From positions 124,760-188,759 of the forward strand of contig MU129006.1 in the NCBI GenBank assembly GCA_014904985.1: 64,000 nucleotides of DNA. The letters run 5' to 3'. Below are positions 50,677 through 63,357 of the stretch, piece after piece. How positions within the stretch are numbered: position 1 is the stretch's first letter; each line of letters starts with the position of its first letter. The notes under the pieces are model-generated. The model had not been told where the DNA came from. It saw nothing but the letters and a program-made list of their open reading frames with translations, and ran no database searches. The stretch is from Hydnum rufescens UP504 (lineage: Eukaryota; Basidiomycota; Agaricomycetes; Cantharellales; Hydnaceae). Both the position numbers and the translations under genes were made by a program.

Positions 50677-52018
50677 GGAAGCCAGAGAGAAAGTACACCC
50701 TACTCTGCCTGCGGCGGGTGGGTTTTTAAAGTGCAAGTGCTTGCACTCGAGGCGCCAGGTCCCCGGAGCAGGCACTGTTTATCATTTTGAAATTTTTCCT
50801 ATTTAGTGAAGAGGTCCCGGGTTTTTTCGCCCTTTTCGGTCTGGGTCTGGTGGGGATCTCCGCGAATAGCAGGTACCGAGAGGACACGATCGCCTTTTGA
50901 ATTGTGTTTGTTCGAACTGGGGATTCCGAGGGCTTGGGATTGGGTATTTGTTCTTTTTCAAAGTTTTGGGAAAAACGAGTACTGTTGTTAGCGCTAACCC
51001 CCTCAGGCCTGCGCGCAATCTCGATCTAATCTAGTGGTTACAGTGTTCAGGTCGTAATTTGAGCTATTAATGCATTGGGATTTCGGTCTCTCTTCCTGAT
51101 TCGATGATCGCTGATTATGAGGAGAGACCCAAGGCCCCTCTCGGGACAATCATCGGTCACAGTACTAAGCCAATCAAATCACCCTTGCTTCGGTCTTCTC
51201 TGGGATTCCCACTTTTTTTTTCCAGGGTCGTTCCCATGAGCTTCTCAACCGGATTGCATTAATTCGTGTCCCTATCCTTCTTAAAATCATGGTGAGAACT
51301 GCCCAAAAAAAAGGCAGTAAGCGCCCTGGATACTTGATCACGTGATTTCATAACTGGGTATATGCATTCACAATTTGAACAGATGAAAATCGGCATGTTG
51401 ATGACAGCCATGCTGATGAGGAAAGTCGGGCACGCAGCAGGGTCTCCCGTATCCTTTCAGGGTCAATGCCCCGCCCGCCCGCCCGCGCCCCACACATCGG
51501 GCCACACATTAGGCCACACAAAGCTGGAGAAAAGATGCGGCCAAAATATTGTAAACCACGGCTCGAGAATCGATATAGAATGTCTGTAGGAATGGTAATA
51601 TTTTCGTGAGTTAGAAACTGTTCATGACCGGAACATCTAATACGTGCCCCTTCATTTCGCATGTGTCATTATCTGAATTGGTGACTCATCCATCTTGGTC
51701 GCACTCGCATTGAGACCGCCTATCAACCATGCAATGCCCGACTTCTCGTTATGTATATTTGATGTAGCTCAAGCCGCAGGCAGTGCTATGCCTCCACATG
51801 CACATGCTGTAAAGGAGATGGCCCCTCCACATGTACTACGCCGTAACAGCGACTGCGAACAACACCCAAAATGAACGGATCACGCAGGACTGATGACCAA
51901 GGCATATGACCATATGGCTAACCAGCGCTCATCAGAATCTGTGGATGATAGATCCCGTTACATATAAACAGTTCCTATGGAACAGAGCCCCTTTCCCACT
52001 TGGCGCTCTCGATCCGCT
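50677..52018. other. Intergenic stretch of about 1.3 kb, no supported gene
   Basis: Upstream of the SDR and downstream of ALG9. It contains a small C/G repeat (four GCCC units near 51470-51485) beside two ggccacaca copies, and a short T run near 51215. No RNA gene or protein motif is recognised. Confidence 0.4.
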
Positions 52019-54418
52019 TCATCCGGCCTTGTTTCGCAACAGGCAGTAATCCCCGAACGAATTTTGCCCTTGCCACCAACTGGATCGCAGATAGAGAGTA
52101 CGAGTGAGGAGAGAAGAATGTTTCGCATCCAGGAACCCCACGCAGTAAACGCGGTCCCAGATCTCGCTATCGATCGCATATCGTGGTTCGTTTATTGATT
52201 CCGCGGGGTGCATAGGGAAGTCGAGATCCACGAGATAATCGCATGTTGCGACGTCAACCTGCAGTAATTATCACATCGTCAACGCCTCGCCGCGCCGCAC
52301 TGACACGGGACCGAGGGCTTACGTATACACTTTTCTCTTCTCTATTCACGTCGTTCAACCCAGGGGGCGCAATTCGCGTCTGCTCCCTCTTCCATAATCC
52401 TTCGCTCCCAGCGCTAAGCTCGAAGTGTCGCGGGAGCAAGCCGTCAAAGTCGCTCTTGATAAATTTGACTTCGACACCGTCCGGAACCAAGTAGTGCCCA
52501 GGGAATCGATACCATTCCTTTCCATAACACATACGGAGTCCGAACACCTTGATCGGACCCAAGTCCACCGCCTCATCACCATCATACGCATGGTTGTCCG
52601 AGCGACTGCGCGGGCGGGGAGGAGGCAGAAGGTTCGTGACGTTGAGCAGACGGGGAAGCTCGACACTCTCGAAGTGATACGAAACGTCGAGGGGCGCATG
52701 GTAATAATGGTTGAGGGCCAAGATGCGCCCACAGGATAACACCGTCGAAATGACAATAATACCTAATGTGATGTACCTGAAAATAGTCGTTTGGGCAGCC
52801 TGGGCCAGTGTTAATGACACATACATTACGGGGCGAGGATCAAAAACGGACCGCATAAAGGGATGTCATTTGGACATAAACGACTTCGGCCCAGCCGCGG
52901 ACAAGATACAAAGTTGTTGCAGCATTAAAACAGACCAGAGGATATGCAGGATACATGAACCTCTCTTCTTTATGAGGCTGTGCCGAGAGAACCCCGAGCC
53001 ACAGGTAGAGTGGAAGCAGACGCATAGTCAAGATAGTATATGGCGAACTCTCATCAGCGCGATGCTTCACAATCCCGAGCCTTCGATAATCGATTGTATG
53101 GGTGATGGCGAGGGCGGGAAGAGAAATGAGCGCCAAAGGAAGGATTATGTTGAAGTTCAAGAGAAGATTGAGCAGGTAGTAGTACCATGGCTCAGTGCCG
53201 TATAATTCAGGCCCACGCTCGGGCCCTCCGAAAATGTTATACCGAATAATATTCCAAGGGGTGACGGCCATCCTTCCGTACGCCCATGAGTCCACGGCAA
53301 TCACAGGAATCTATTCGCGACGCGGTCAGTATCGATAGTACACCAGTGGCAGAGGGGATCCTAACGAATAGTAATGACGCAATAAGCCCACTGGTGATTA
53401 ACCGTCTTACTCGTCCCGCGAGCCAAACCCCATATGTCCCAGAACTGACGCGATCAGCACCATAGACAAAGAGCTCCTCCAGAACGAACGGAAGCGACAA
53501 TAACAGTGAGAAGGGCCAGCCCACAATCGCACCCATCGCAAAGAGTACAACCGTTGATAGTGTACGAAGATGGTTATCTTGGGAGGGCGGCTTCAAACAA
53601 AATGAAAATGCGAGGAGAGTGGTATACATGGCGAAAGACGATGGTATGAATGCTATGAGATCATGGTATTCGGTCAAAGGGCAGAACGAATTGGGGGGAA
53701 GACAACCTTACCACCAGAGGCATTCCACATCCCTGGACTGAACAACATCATGAAAAGCATGTACCGTCCCAGGTGGTCGTTCATAGAATCAACTACACTG
53801 CGGTAGAACTTGGCCTCGCAAAAGGAACTTGCGAACGATAGCACTATCCGAACTGCAAAGAATGATTGCCGCTATCACCCCAGAACATTCAGATAATTAT
53901 GCAAAGAATCCCAGCGAGAGATACCTTACTTTGCTTGTGCCTCGTATGAGCGCTGGAAGACGCGAGGGGAGAAGATGCAACAGAATATGCGCCCAACTAC
54001 GGATGGCATATTGTGGTGATGTTTCCCAAGTCTGGAAACCAAAGCCCTTGTCAAGGTAGTGAAGTGGCTCCCAGAAATTGAAGACTACGGCAGGTTAGAA
54101 GATTGGGACCTCGAAGGATCAACATGAAATCCGTACCCTCATCACAATCCTGGATATTTGCGTACATTGCCGCGCTGAACCTCAATAAAAGGATAATACG
54201 GAATGCCAGGGAAAGGCTCGGCATCCATAGCGCTCGAGCAGACCTGTGGATTACATCAAGGATTGTGTGTACGATTTAAGGAACTTCCTGTACCTTCGAA
54301 TTTTGTCTTGAAGCAGCCCAGTGTGCCGCAACGGTTCCTTGGACGGCTCTACAGTGGCCGATCCATGTGGGCGCCGAAACTTCAGCGTTTGCACCCCAGA
54401 TGGTAACGCCGATGACAT
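52019..54418 (-). CDS. ALG9: ALG9 alpha-1,2-mannosyltransferase (GT22, ER)
   Basis: ER membrane enzyme adding alpha-1,2 mannoses from dolichol-P-mannose to the lipid-linked N-glycan precursor. ATG 54418 (MSSALPSGVQTLKFRR) leads to HTGLLQDKIRR, an intron, ALWMPSLSLAFRIILLLRFS, then NIQDCDE and, after an intron, VFNFWEPLHYLDKGFGFQTW, the conserved lumenal loop carrying the DE of GT22 enzymes. Next are WETSPQYAIRSW, LLFVRIP, MAVTPWNIIRYNIFGG, the family signature HKEERFMYPAYPL, and a C-terminal lumenal region (FGLRMCYGKEWYRFPGHYL, CDYLVDLDFPMHP, FGDYCLLRNKAG). Stop 52019-52021. Many hydrophobic helices are visible. The 5' end lies only about 60-70 bp from duplicated lectin-flank sequence. Confidence 0.9.
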
Positions 54419-54479
54419 CCTTTTTAACCCCGGAGAGATCCGGTGAAAACAAGCGCTTGCAGTGCCACATATCCTCGCC

Positions 54480-54900
54480 CATCTTTAATATGGATGTTCC
54501 ATGCCCCAAATACGAAGGAACTGCCGAAAACCCGCCGCGAAGAGAGAAGATGTATTTAAAATTTTCCCCTTGTAAGAGGCCCACCGTGGGCGCTTGGTTA
54601 TTGCTGTAGCCCGGCTCGCGCCGTGTGTAAAGTGGACTTCTGCCGCCATCATCCACGGTACAGATGTAACCTAGCATTCAATAATGTCTGCCTTCTTAGT
54701 TTAATAACTCCATCTTCTTTCAAGTTTCAAGGCCTATCTCCAACGGGGGAATTTCAAAATCTTATCAAGTATGGTCGAAATTGGACAAGTATCAAAACAG
54801 CTGGAAATTACATCTTCCTCTATGGAAGGATTCGTGCACATTGGTGTGTGAGGCCGCAACATGCCACACCAAACGCAATGTCTAAACCCTTGGGACGATG
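54480..54900. repeat. Duplicated lectin 3'-flank segment (same orientation as 62240-62600)
   Basis: The segment around 54488-54530 (atggatgttccatg, aatacgaaggaactgc) is repeated near 62245-62290. The part from about 54690 (tagtttaataactc) to 54860 is repeated at about 62410-62600 and, inverted, at about 57640-57830. In each place it lies just past a lectin gene's 3' end. Here no lectin gene remains on its left side, which suggests loss of a copy next to ALG9. Confidence 0.65.
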
Positions 54901-54951
54901 AGAATTAGAGACTAAATGCCGCAAATTAAATCATTCGACTCACAATCAAGC

Positions 54952-55662
54952 CTAAGGAGAGTTGAAGAACCAGGCCTGGTTCTTTCCGGAATCCTTTTCC
55001 CAAAGAAGGATGGGAGTGCCCGGAGCAGATTTCCATTCGCAAGGTCGAGATAGAAATTGGTTCCAGGGTAGAGACTCTAGGAGGCGGATGGTATTGAACA
55101 GCGGGAAAGAGACGGGAAAAGCGAAGAAGGGCACCTGTGGTAGCCTATATCGTTTGGGTGCTTATCGTCGGCCGTGATCTTCCAGGTCTGCTGGTGAGCG
55201 CTGCAGATCATCTGCGTGCCTTTCTTCAGGTCACCGCTGAAAGAGAGATACTTTCCGGTGCCATTCCTGATACGGAAGAAGCCTTCACCAGCATCTTCGA
55301 GAGTCCACTGAGGACACGCTAAGTGAGGCTAACAAGGATAAGACAGGTTGGAACACGAACCCGCTGACTGGAGGTTTTCTTGATCGGATATCCGCGTACG
55401 TCCCTACAGCGGCATCATTGGAATCAGCATGGCCCATGGATAACAAGATGATAATAAACACACTGCACATTTAACACGATGAGGGAAAATACATAGTCCA
55501 AGAGATACGATCACTCACCTAGTCCTATCCCCAGTGAAATCTGCAGCAGAGCCTCCCTGGACATTGACGATCTAGTTCAAGAGGAAGTTATGGACTCCAT
55601 CTACGAGCCGTGAAAGTGGTGATGGATCCTACAATATAGGTTGATCCAGCTTTGACGGACAT
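54952..55662 (-). CDS. Ricin-B-like (beta-trefoil, CBM13-type) lectin, copy 1
   Basis: Small single-domain beta-trefoil lectin; mushroom members bind glycans and are often cytosolic. Four exons are inferred: ATG 55662 with MSVKAGSTYI and donor GTAGGA; IVNVQGGSAADFTG; a short GYPI-type exon; the main exon (WTLEDAGEGFFRIRNG, about 55310) with QQTWKITADD; and the last exon (YPGTNFYLDL, ILLWEKDSGKNQAWFF) with stop 54952-54954. Both QxW-type repeats are intact. The last exon changes frame near 55024, where one added G would keep it open. No signal peptide is seen. It is divergent from copy 2 across a mirrored promoter region. The carbohydrate ligand is unknown. Confidence 0.75.
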
Positions 55663-56877
55663 GATTAACGGTGAGGTGATGCAAGCAAAACTATTGTGGA
55701 GGAACAGTTCTTATATCTTCGAGAAGGCAATTATCACAGTAAAGACCCCGCCTGCAACGGAAAAATCTATTCCACTTCAAACGGTCAGAAGGGGAGATTT
55801 CGAAGACTTCCAACTCGCCGCCTTCCGAGCCTCCAAAGCAGAGCAGCTTCTGCCGCTGCAATTTGAGCAATAAACCACACAAGGCTGGGAGTAGAAGTGC
55901 GGGAGACGGTTGATCATGGGGCTACTGCCAGGCATTGTAAATCACTACAACTTCATCCGCAATGAGCATGGGGCTGGTCCGGGAGATGCGGAGGGTGCAG
56001 ATGACCCCCGCGGACTCCATTGGAGCCTTGGTCCGCCAGATGGATTTTGGAGAACACTTGGTCAAAGCCAGAGTCAAATCAGAGATTTCCGGAAAAAGTA
56101 TCAATCCTAGGCGCTCATGGATTCCGCCTTTCAGACCGATATCGAGGTGTATCTTCCAGGATTCAGATTACAGGCTCTGTAGATTAGTGGTGTTGAAGGT
56201 CAAGGCAGAGCCACTGGAGGATTCGGATAATATAACGAGATCGTCAAACCCTCAACATCCAACTCCTAGACAGTGTGCACAACTGCCGACCAGTAGGACA
56301 GCAACAGCCATGGTAAAGTTTACGCCCACGACCTGTGAGCTCATTGCTTACTAAGCACCGCATTTCGGCATGTGCCGAAATCCCCACAAACAAACAAACG
56401 CTCGGGCGGAAAGCCATGAGCGCCCAGGATTGCTGACTTTTTTTGGCCGGAAATCCATGAATTGACATCTATCTTTGACCAAAATGTTCTCCGAAAATCT
56501 GCCTGGCGGATCAAGTTTCCAATTGAGCTCGCGGGGGTTCTCTTCACCCGAGTGTTTTCCAGACAAGTCCCAAGTTCATTGCGGATGAAGTTGTAGTGAT
56601 TTACAATGCCTGGTAATAGCCCCATGATCAACCGTCTTCCGCACTTCTACTCGTAGCCTTGTGTGGTTTATTGCTCAAATTGCATCGGCAGAAGCTATTC
56701 TGCTTTGAAGGCTCGGAAGACGGCGAGTTGGAAGTCTTCCCAATCTCCGCTTCCGACCTTTGAAGCAGAGCAGATTTTTCTGATGCAGGTGGGGTTCTTA
56801 CTACGATAATTGCCTTCTCAAAGATATAAGAACAGCTTCTCTAGAACAGTTTTGCTTGCATCACCTCCCCTTTAATC

Positions 56878-57577
56878 ATGTCTTTCACAGCTGGATCAAC
56901 CTATCTTGTAGGACTCTCCACTCGCACGTCTCATAGATGGAGTTCATAACTTCCTCTTAAACTAGTTCGTCAATGTCCAGGGAGGCACTGCTGCAGATTT
57001 CAGTGGGGATAAGAATAAGGTCAGGGTTGCATCTTTTCGACTATGTATCTTCCCTCATCGTGTTGAATGTGCAGTGTGTTTATTATCATCATGTTGTTCA
57101 TGCGATTCCAATGACCCCGTGGCAGTGACGTAGTCGGGTTTCCGATCAACAAAGGCCCCAATGAGCAGGTTCGTGTTCCAACTCGCCATACCCTTGTCAA
57201 CCTTACTTAATGTGTCCTCAGTGGACTCTCGAAGATGCTGGTGATGGCTTCTTCCGCATCAAGAATGGCACCGGAAAATATCTCTCTTTCGACGGTGAAG
57301 CGAAGAACGGCACCCACATAATCTGTAACAGTCACGAGCGGACCTGGAAGATCACGCAGGAAGATGATCACAAGGAAGGGGCTACCACAGGTACCCCTTT
57401 CTTTCCTTTTTCCGTCTCTTTCCTCACTGTTCAAAACCGACCGCCTTGTAGATTCTCCACCCTGGAACCAATTTGTATCTCGAGCTTGAGGGCGGAAAAT
57501 CTACTCCGCGCACTCCCATCCGCCTCTGGGAAAAGACTGGCGGAAAGAACCAGGCCTGGTTCTTCAGATCCCTTTAG
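56878..57577 (+). CDS. Ricin-B-like lectin, copy 2
   Basis: Mirror copy of the lectin at 54952 and the best preserved unit. ATG 56878 (MSFTAGSTYL) is followed by a donor GTAGGA; the acceptor before TTCGTC gives FVNVQGGTAADFSGDKNK. A short exon encodes GFPINKGPNEQ, the main exon starts WTLEDAGDGFFRIKNG with GKYLSFDGEAKN and RTWKITQEDD, and the last exon has HPGTNLYLELEGG and GGKNQAWFFRSL, stop TAG 57575-57577. Predicted size is about 150 residues, one beta-trefoil. The exact junction of the short second exon is not settled. Likely roles, from the mushroom family, are glycan recognition in defence against feeders or in storage; this is inference. Confidence 0.8.
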
Positions 57578-58063
57578 GCTTGGTTGTGAGTTGAATGATT
57601 TCATTTGCGGCTTTTATTCTGATCATTCTGTCTCATACACCAATGTGTTACGCATCGTTCCGTAGAGGAAGATGTAATTTCGAGTTGGTTCGATACTTGC
57701 CCGTCTCGTCCATACATGATAACATTTTGAAGTCCTCTCGTCAGAGACAGGCCTTGGAACTTGAGAAAAGCTGGCCTGAATTATTAAACTGAGAAGACAG
57801 ACGTTATTTAAGAGAGCCATGTACCAGGTGTTGCTCGTCGGATTTCTGATAGCAGGGACTTCGTGGCGGACCAAGGACCAAGGCTCAGGTCATGCAGTTT
57901 CGTCCTCGAAGCTCAAAATTTCTCCGTCTCCGTGATGTAAAACATCAGATCTTCGCTCAAATTTTTTCCAAAATCAGTGTGAAACAGTCTCGAGGGTCTA
58001 CGCGAGCTAAACGGGCCTGGCCAGACACAGTGTGACACAATAGGATTTGACAGACAGAAATAC

Positions 58064-60839
<2,776 letters not shown>

Positions 60840-60956
60840 TCTCTCCTCTCGAAGACATAACGGTTCTGCTTGCCTCGCCTTCCCTTCAACCATGTCTGTC
60901 ACAGCTGGACCAACCTATGTTGTAGGACCCGCCACTTGCACGTCTCATAGATGGAT
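60840..60956 (+). pseudogene. Truncated lectin fragment: 5' flank and first exon only
   Basis: Sequence like the 5' flank and start of the other lectin copies: a ctcgaagacataa-type flank, then ATG 60892 (MSVTAGPTYV), the GTAGGACCC donor and part of the first intron (cacgtctcatagatgga). Similarity stops abruptly at an A run. No matching exons follow, so this is a broken copy. Confidence 0.7.
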
Positions 60957-60975
60957 AAAAAAAAAAAAAAAAAAG
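60957..60975 (+). repeat. A19 homopolymer at the lectin-fragment breakpoint
   Basis: Nineteen consecutive A residues begin exactly where similarity to the lectin first intron ends, followed by ggattagaagg. A poly-A at a breakpoint can mark a retroposition event, or be a replication-slippage tract. No retroelement is recognised on either side. Confidence 0.7.
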
Positions 60976-61524
60976 GATTAGAAGGATAAAAAGTGCCTCT
61001 ATATGCTTTAAAACATGACAAGGGTAATCATCGCTATCTAGAATCACCGTATCCAAAGTTTCCAAAAGCTAACGCCCAGCAGCAAGACAGGTGACATGAA
61101 CCCAGAAATTTCCCCAATCAGATCGGAGCAGAGAGCAAGATGACACGACAGGGATCGATTGAAACGATATACAAGCTGAAAACAGTCGCGGGACGAGGAT
61201 ACCGCCACTCGAACGTCCGGTACAATTGAGCAATGAACTGGCGAGCACAGGAGTAGCGACCACTCACCTGCTAAAGCTTGTGACTGGCACGCGTCGGGCG
61301 GGATCGTTTCTGGAGATTCCCGGTGGATTCGATAATACTCGTTCTCATTCTACTGCTAGTCTTGTCTAGTTCCTCGCGTACGAATAGGTGGAGCTCAATC
61401 AGAATCTGATCTGACCTCTTATTTCCTCGAAATATCTTGGCGATCTTGCCTGTTCCAATCAACTTCTCGAAGACATGAGAACTGTCCCTCCACGACAGTG
61501 CCCATGCACCCCTCCTCTTTAATC

Positions 61525-62182
61525 ATGTCTTCCCAAGGCGGATGAGCCTATGTTCTAGGACCCGCCACTTGCACGCCTCGTACGCTGAGTCCGTAACCTT
61601 CTGAACTAGTTTGTCAATGTCAAGGCTGGCACTGCCGCGGATCCCAGCGGAGTGAGCAGTAAGTAAGGCGGGTGATCGTGACAGTTCGACTATATATCTT
61701 CCTCATGTTAAATGTGCAGTGTGTTGATTACCATCATGTTATTCGTGGGCCAAGCTGTTCCCAATGATACCGCAGCAGGGTCGTAATCGGATTCGGACCC
61801 ATAGAGACACCAATCCGCCGGTGCGCCGTGCCCTTGTCTGCCTTAGTTAACGTGTCCTCAGTGATCTCTCGACGATGCTGCCGATGGCTTCCGCATCAAG
61901 AATGGCAGTGGAAAGTATTTTCTGTCGACGGTCGCGTCCAGAGTGGCGCACGCGAGATCGGTGCAGACCTGGAAGATCGCACCCGATGGTCAGCATCCGA
62001 ACGGGCGTTTTCTCGTAGCTTGCTTGATGTTTCTAACCGCCGGATTCATAGAATTTCTTACCTGGAACGCAGCTCAATACTTGACCTTGAGGACTGTGGA
62101 AATCCTACTCCGGGAGCTCGTGTCCAGCTTCTGGGAGACGAGTCCCGGAAAGAACCAGGCCTGGTTCTTTCAATCACTGTAG
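61525..62182 (+). pseudogene. Ricin-B-like lectin, copy 3 (degenerate)
   Basis: Full-length but broken copy. Exon 1 (ATG 61525) has an in-frame TGA at codon 7 where the others read TCA, and its first donor reads CTAGGA in place of GTAGGA. A match to FVNVQGGTAAD remains near 61610 with substitutions. The main exon still shows RIKNGSGKY and QTWKIAPDG but changes frame more than once. The last exon keeps the end GKNQAWFFQSL with stop 62180-62182. The loss of start region and splice donor makes a functional product unlikely. Confidence 0.75.
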
Positions 62183-62662
62183 CCTTCGATTATGAGCCCA
62201 TGATGTCATTTGCGACTTTTAACCCCACATATCTTCATCTTGTATATGGATGTACCATGTCCCAAATACGAAGGAACTGCGAAAAAGCAATCAGAGTGGA
62301 AAAGCCGGGAGAAATATCTATTTAAATTATCCCTCTTGCAAAAGGGCCACTGTTGGGGCTCGGTTATTACTCTAGCTAAACAAGCCAGTGTTTAGTAACG
62401 TCGGCCTTCTCAGTTTAATAACTCAGGCCATCTTCCTTCAATTTTCACGGCAGCCCGTGTCTGTCGAGGGTATTCCCAGATATAGACGAGATGGGCAAGT
62501 ATTAGAACAACTGGAAATTATATCTTGCTCAATGGAACAAATCGTAGCATATGTGTTATAGGTGTAGGAGACAGCAAGATGCCACATTGAACACCACTGT
62601 ATAGAGCCTTGCGACGATGAGACTAAACATCGCGAATGATATTATCGGACTCACAATCAAAT

Positions 62663-63357
62663 CTAAGGAGATTGAAAGGACCAGGCCTGGTTCTTTCCGC
62701 CAGTCTTTTCACAGAGTAGGACGGGAGTGTACGGAACAGATCCGCCAGCAAGGTCGAGATACAAGTTCGTTCCAGGGTAGATAATTCTACGAGGCCGGTG
62801 GTAACAGCAAGCAAAGGGACAGAAAAAGTGAAAGAGGATACCTCATATGACTTGGGTCGTGATCGTCAGCCGTGATCTTCCAAGTCTGCTGGTGATCGCT
62901 AACGATCACGCGTGCGCCATTCCGGGCATAACCGTCGATACAGAGATACTTTCCAGTGCCGTTCTTGATGTGGAAGAAGCCACCAGCATATCCGAGAGTC
63001 CACTGAGGACCGGTTAAGTAAGGTTGACAAGGGTATGGCGGGTTGGAACACGAACCTGCTGATTGGTGCCTTTATGGATTGGATATCCGATTACGTCCCT
63101 ACCGTGGTGTCATTGGAAACGGCATGGCCCACAAATAAGTTGATGATAATAAACGCACTGCACATTTAACAACATGAGGAAAGATACATAGGTGAACTGT
63201 CACTATCACACTGACCTTATAGTTCTGCATGCTGAGATCCGCAGCGGTGCCTGCGCGGACATTCACGAACTAATTCAAGAGGAAGTTACGGATTGCATCT
63301 ATGAGGCGCGCAGGTGGTGGGTCCTACAACATAGGTTGATCCGGCCGTGAAAGGCAT
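62663..63357 (-). CDS. Ricin-B-like lectin, copy 4 (possible C-terminal domain of a two-domain lectin)
   Basis: Exons from the right: MPFTAGSTYV (ATG 63357) with donor GTAGGA; FVNVRAGTAADLSMQNYK; a short exon VIGYPIHKGTNQQ; main exon WTLGYAGGFFHIKNG with GKYLCIDGYARNG and QQTWKITADD; last exon IYPGTNLYLDLAGG to NQAWSFQSP, stop 62663-62665. Two conserved aromatic positions are changed in the last exon (LLCEK for the usual LLWEK, QAWSF for QAWFF). The start codon is preceded without a stop by the end of copy 5, so the two may form one protein. It converges with copy 3. Confidence 0.7.

Larger units (their letters stand above)
54670..57890. repeat. Large imperfect palindrome holding two divergent lectin genes
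   Basis: The left arm (about 54670-56120) and right arm (about 56450-57890) are inverted copies of each other. They include two complete lectin loci, their 5' flanks (for example aattgccttctc and ttttgcttgcatcacctc, inverted at 55670-55730 and 56805-56870), the block with the frame MGLLPGIVNHYNFIRNE (plus strand from 55916; minus strand up to 56625), and the 3' flanks. The two start codons are placed symmetrically about 56270. A non-matching spacer of roughly 300 bp separates the arms. Similarity looks like 80-90 percent by eye. Confidence 0.75.

Noticed and set aside
49482..54418. SDR, MFS and SGNH genes as a secondary-metabolite cluster
   Set aside because: They are separated by housekeeping genes (NIF3, CSN12, ALG9) and no core synthase is present.
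54276..54677. 133-codon minus-strand ORF over the ALG9 start
   Set aside because: It is a different frame of the ALG9 first exon joined to duplicated lectin-flank DNA; the ALG9 frame is supported by conserved motifs.
61271..61462. Minus-strand 63-codon ORF followed by a GTGAGT-like donor
   Set aside because: The frame opens at a non-ATG codon and hits a stop before the donor. It may be a real small gene, but evidence is insufficient.
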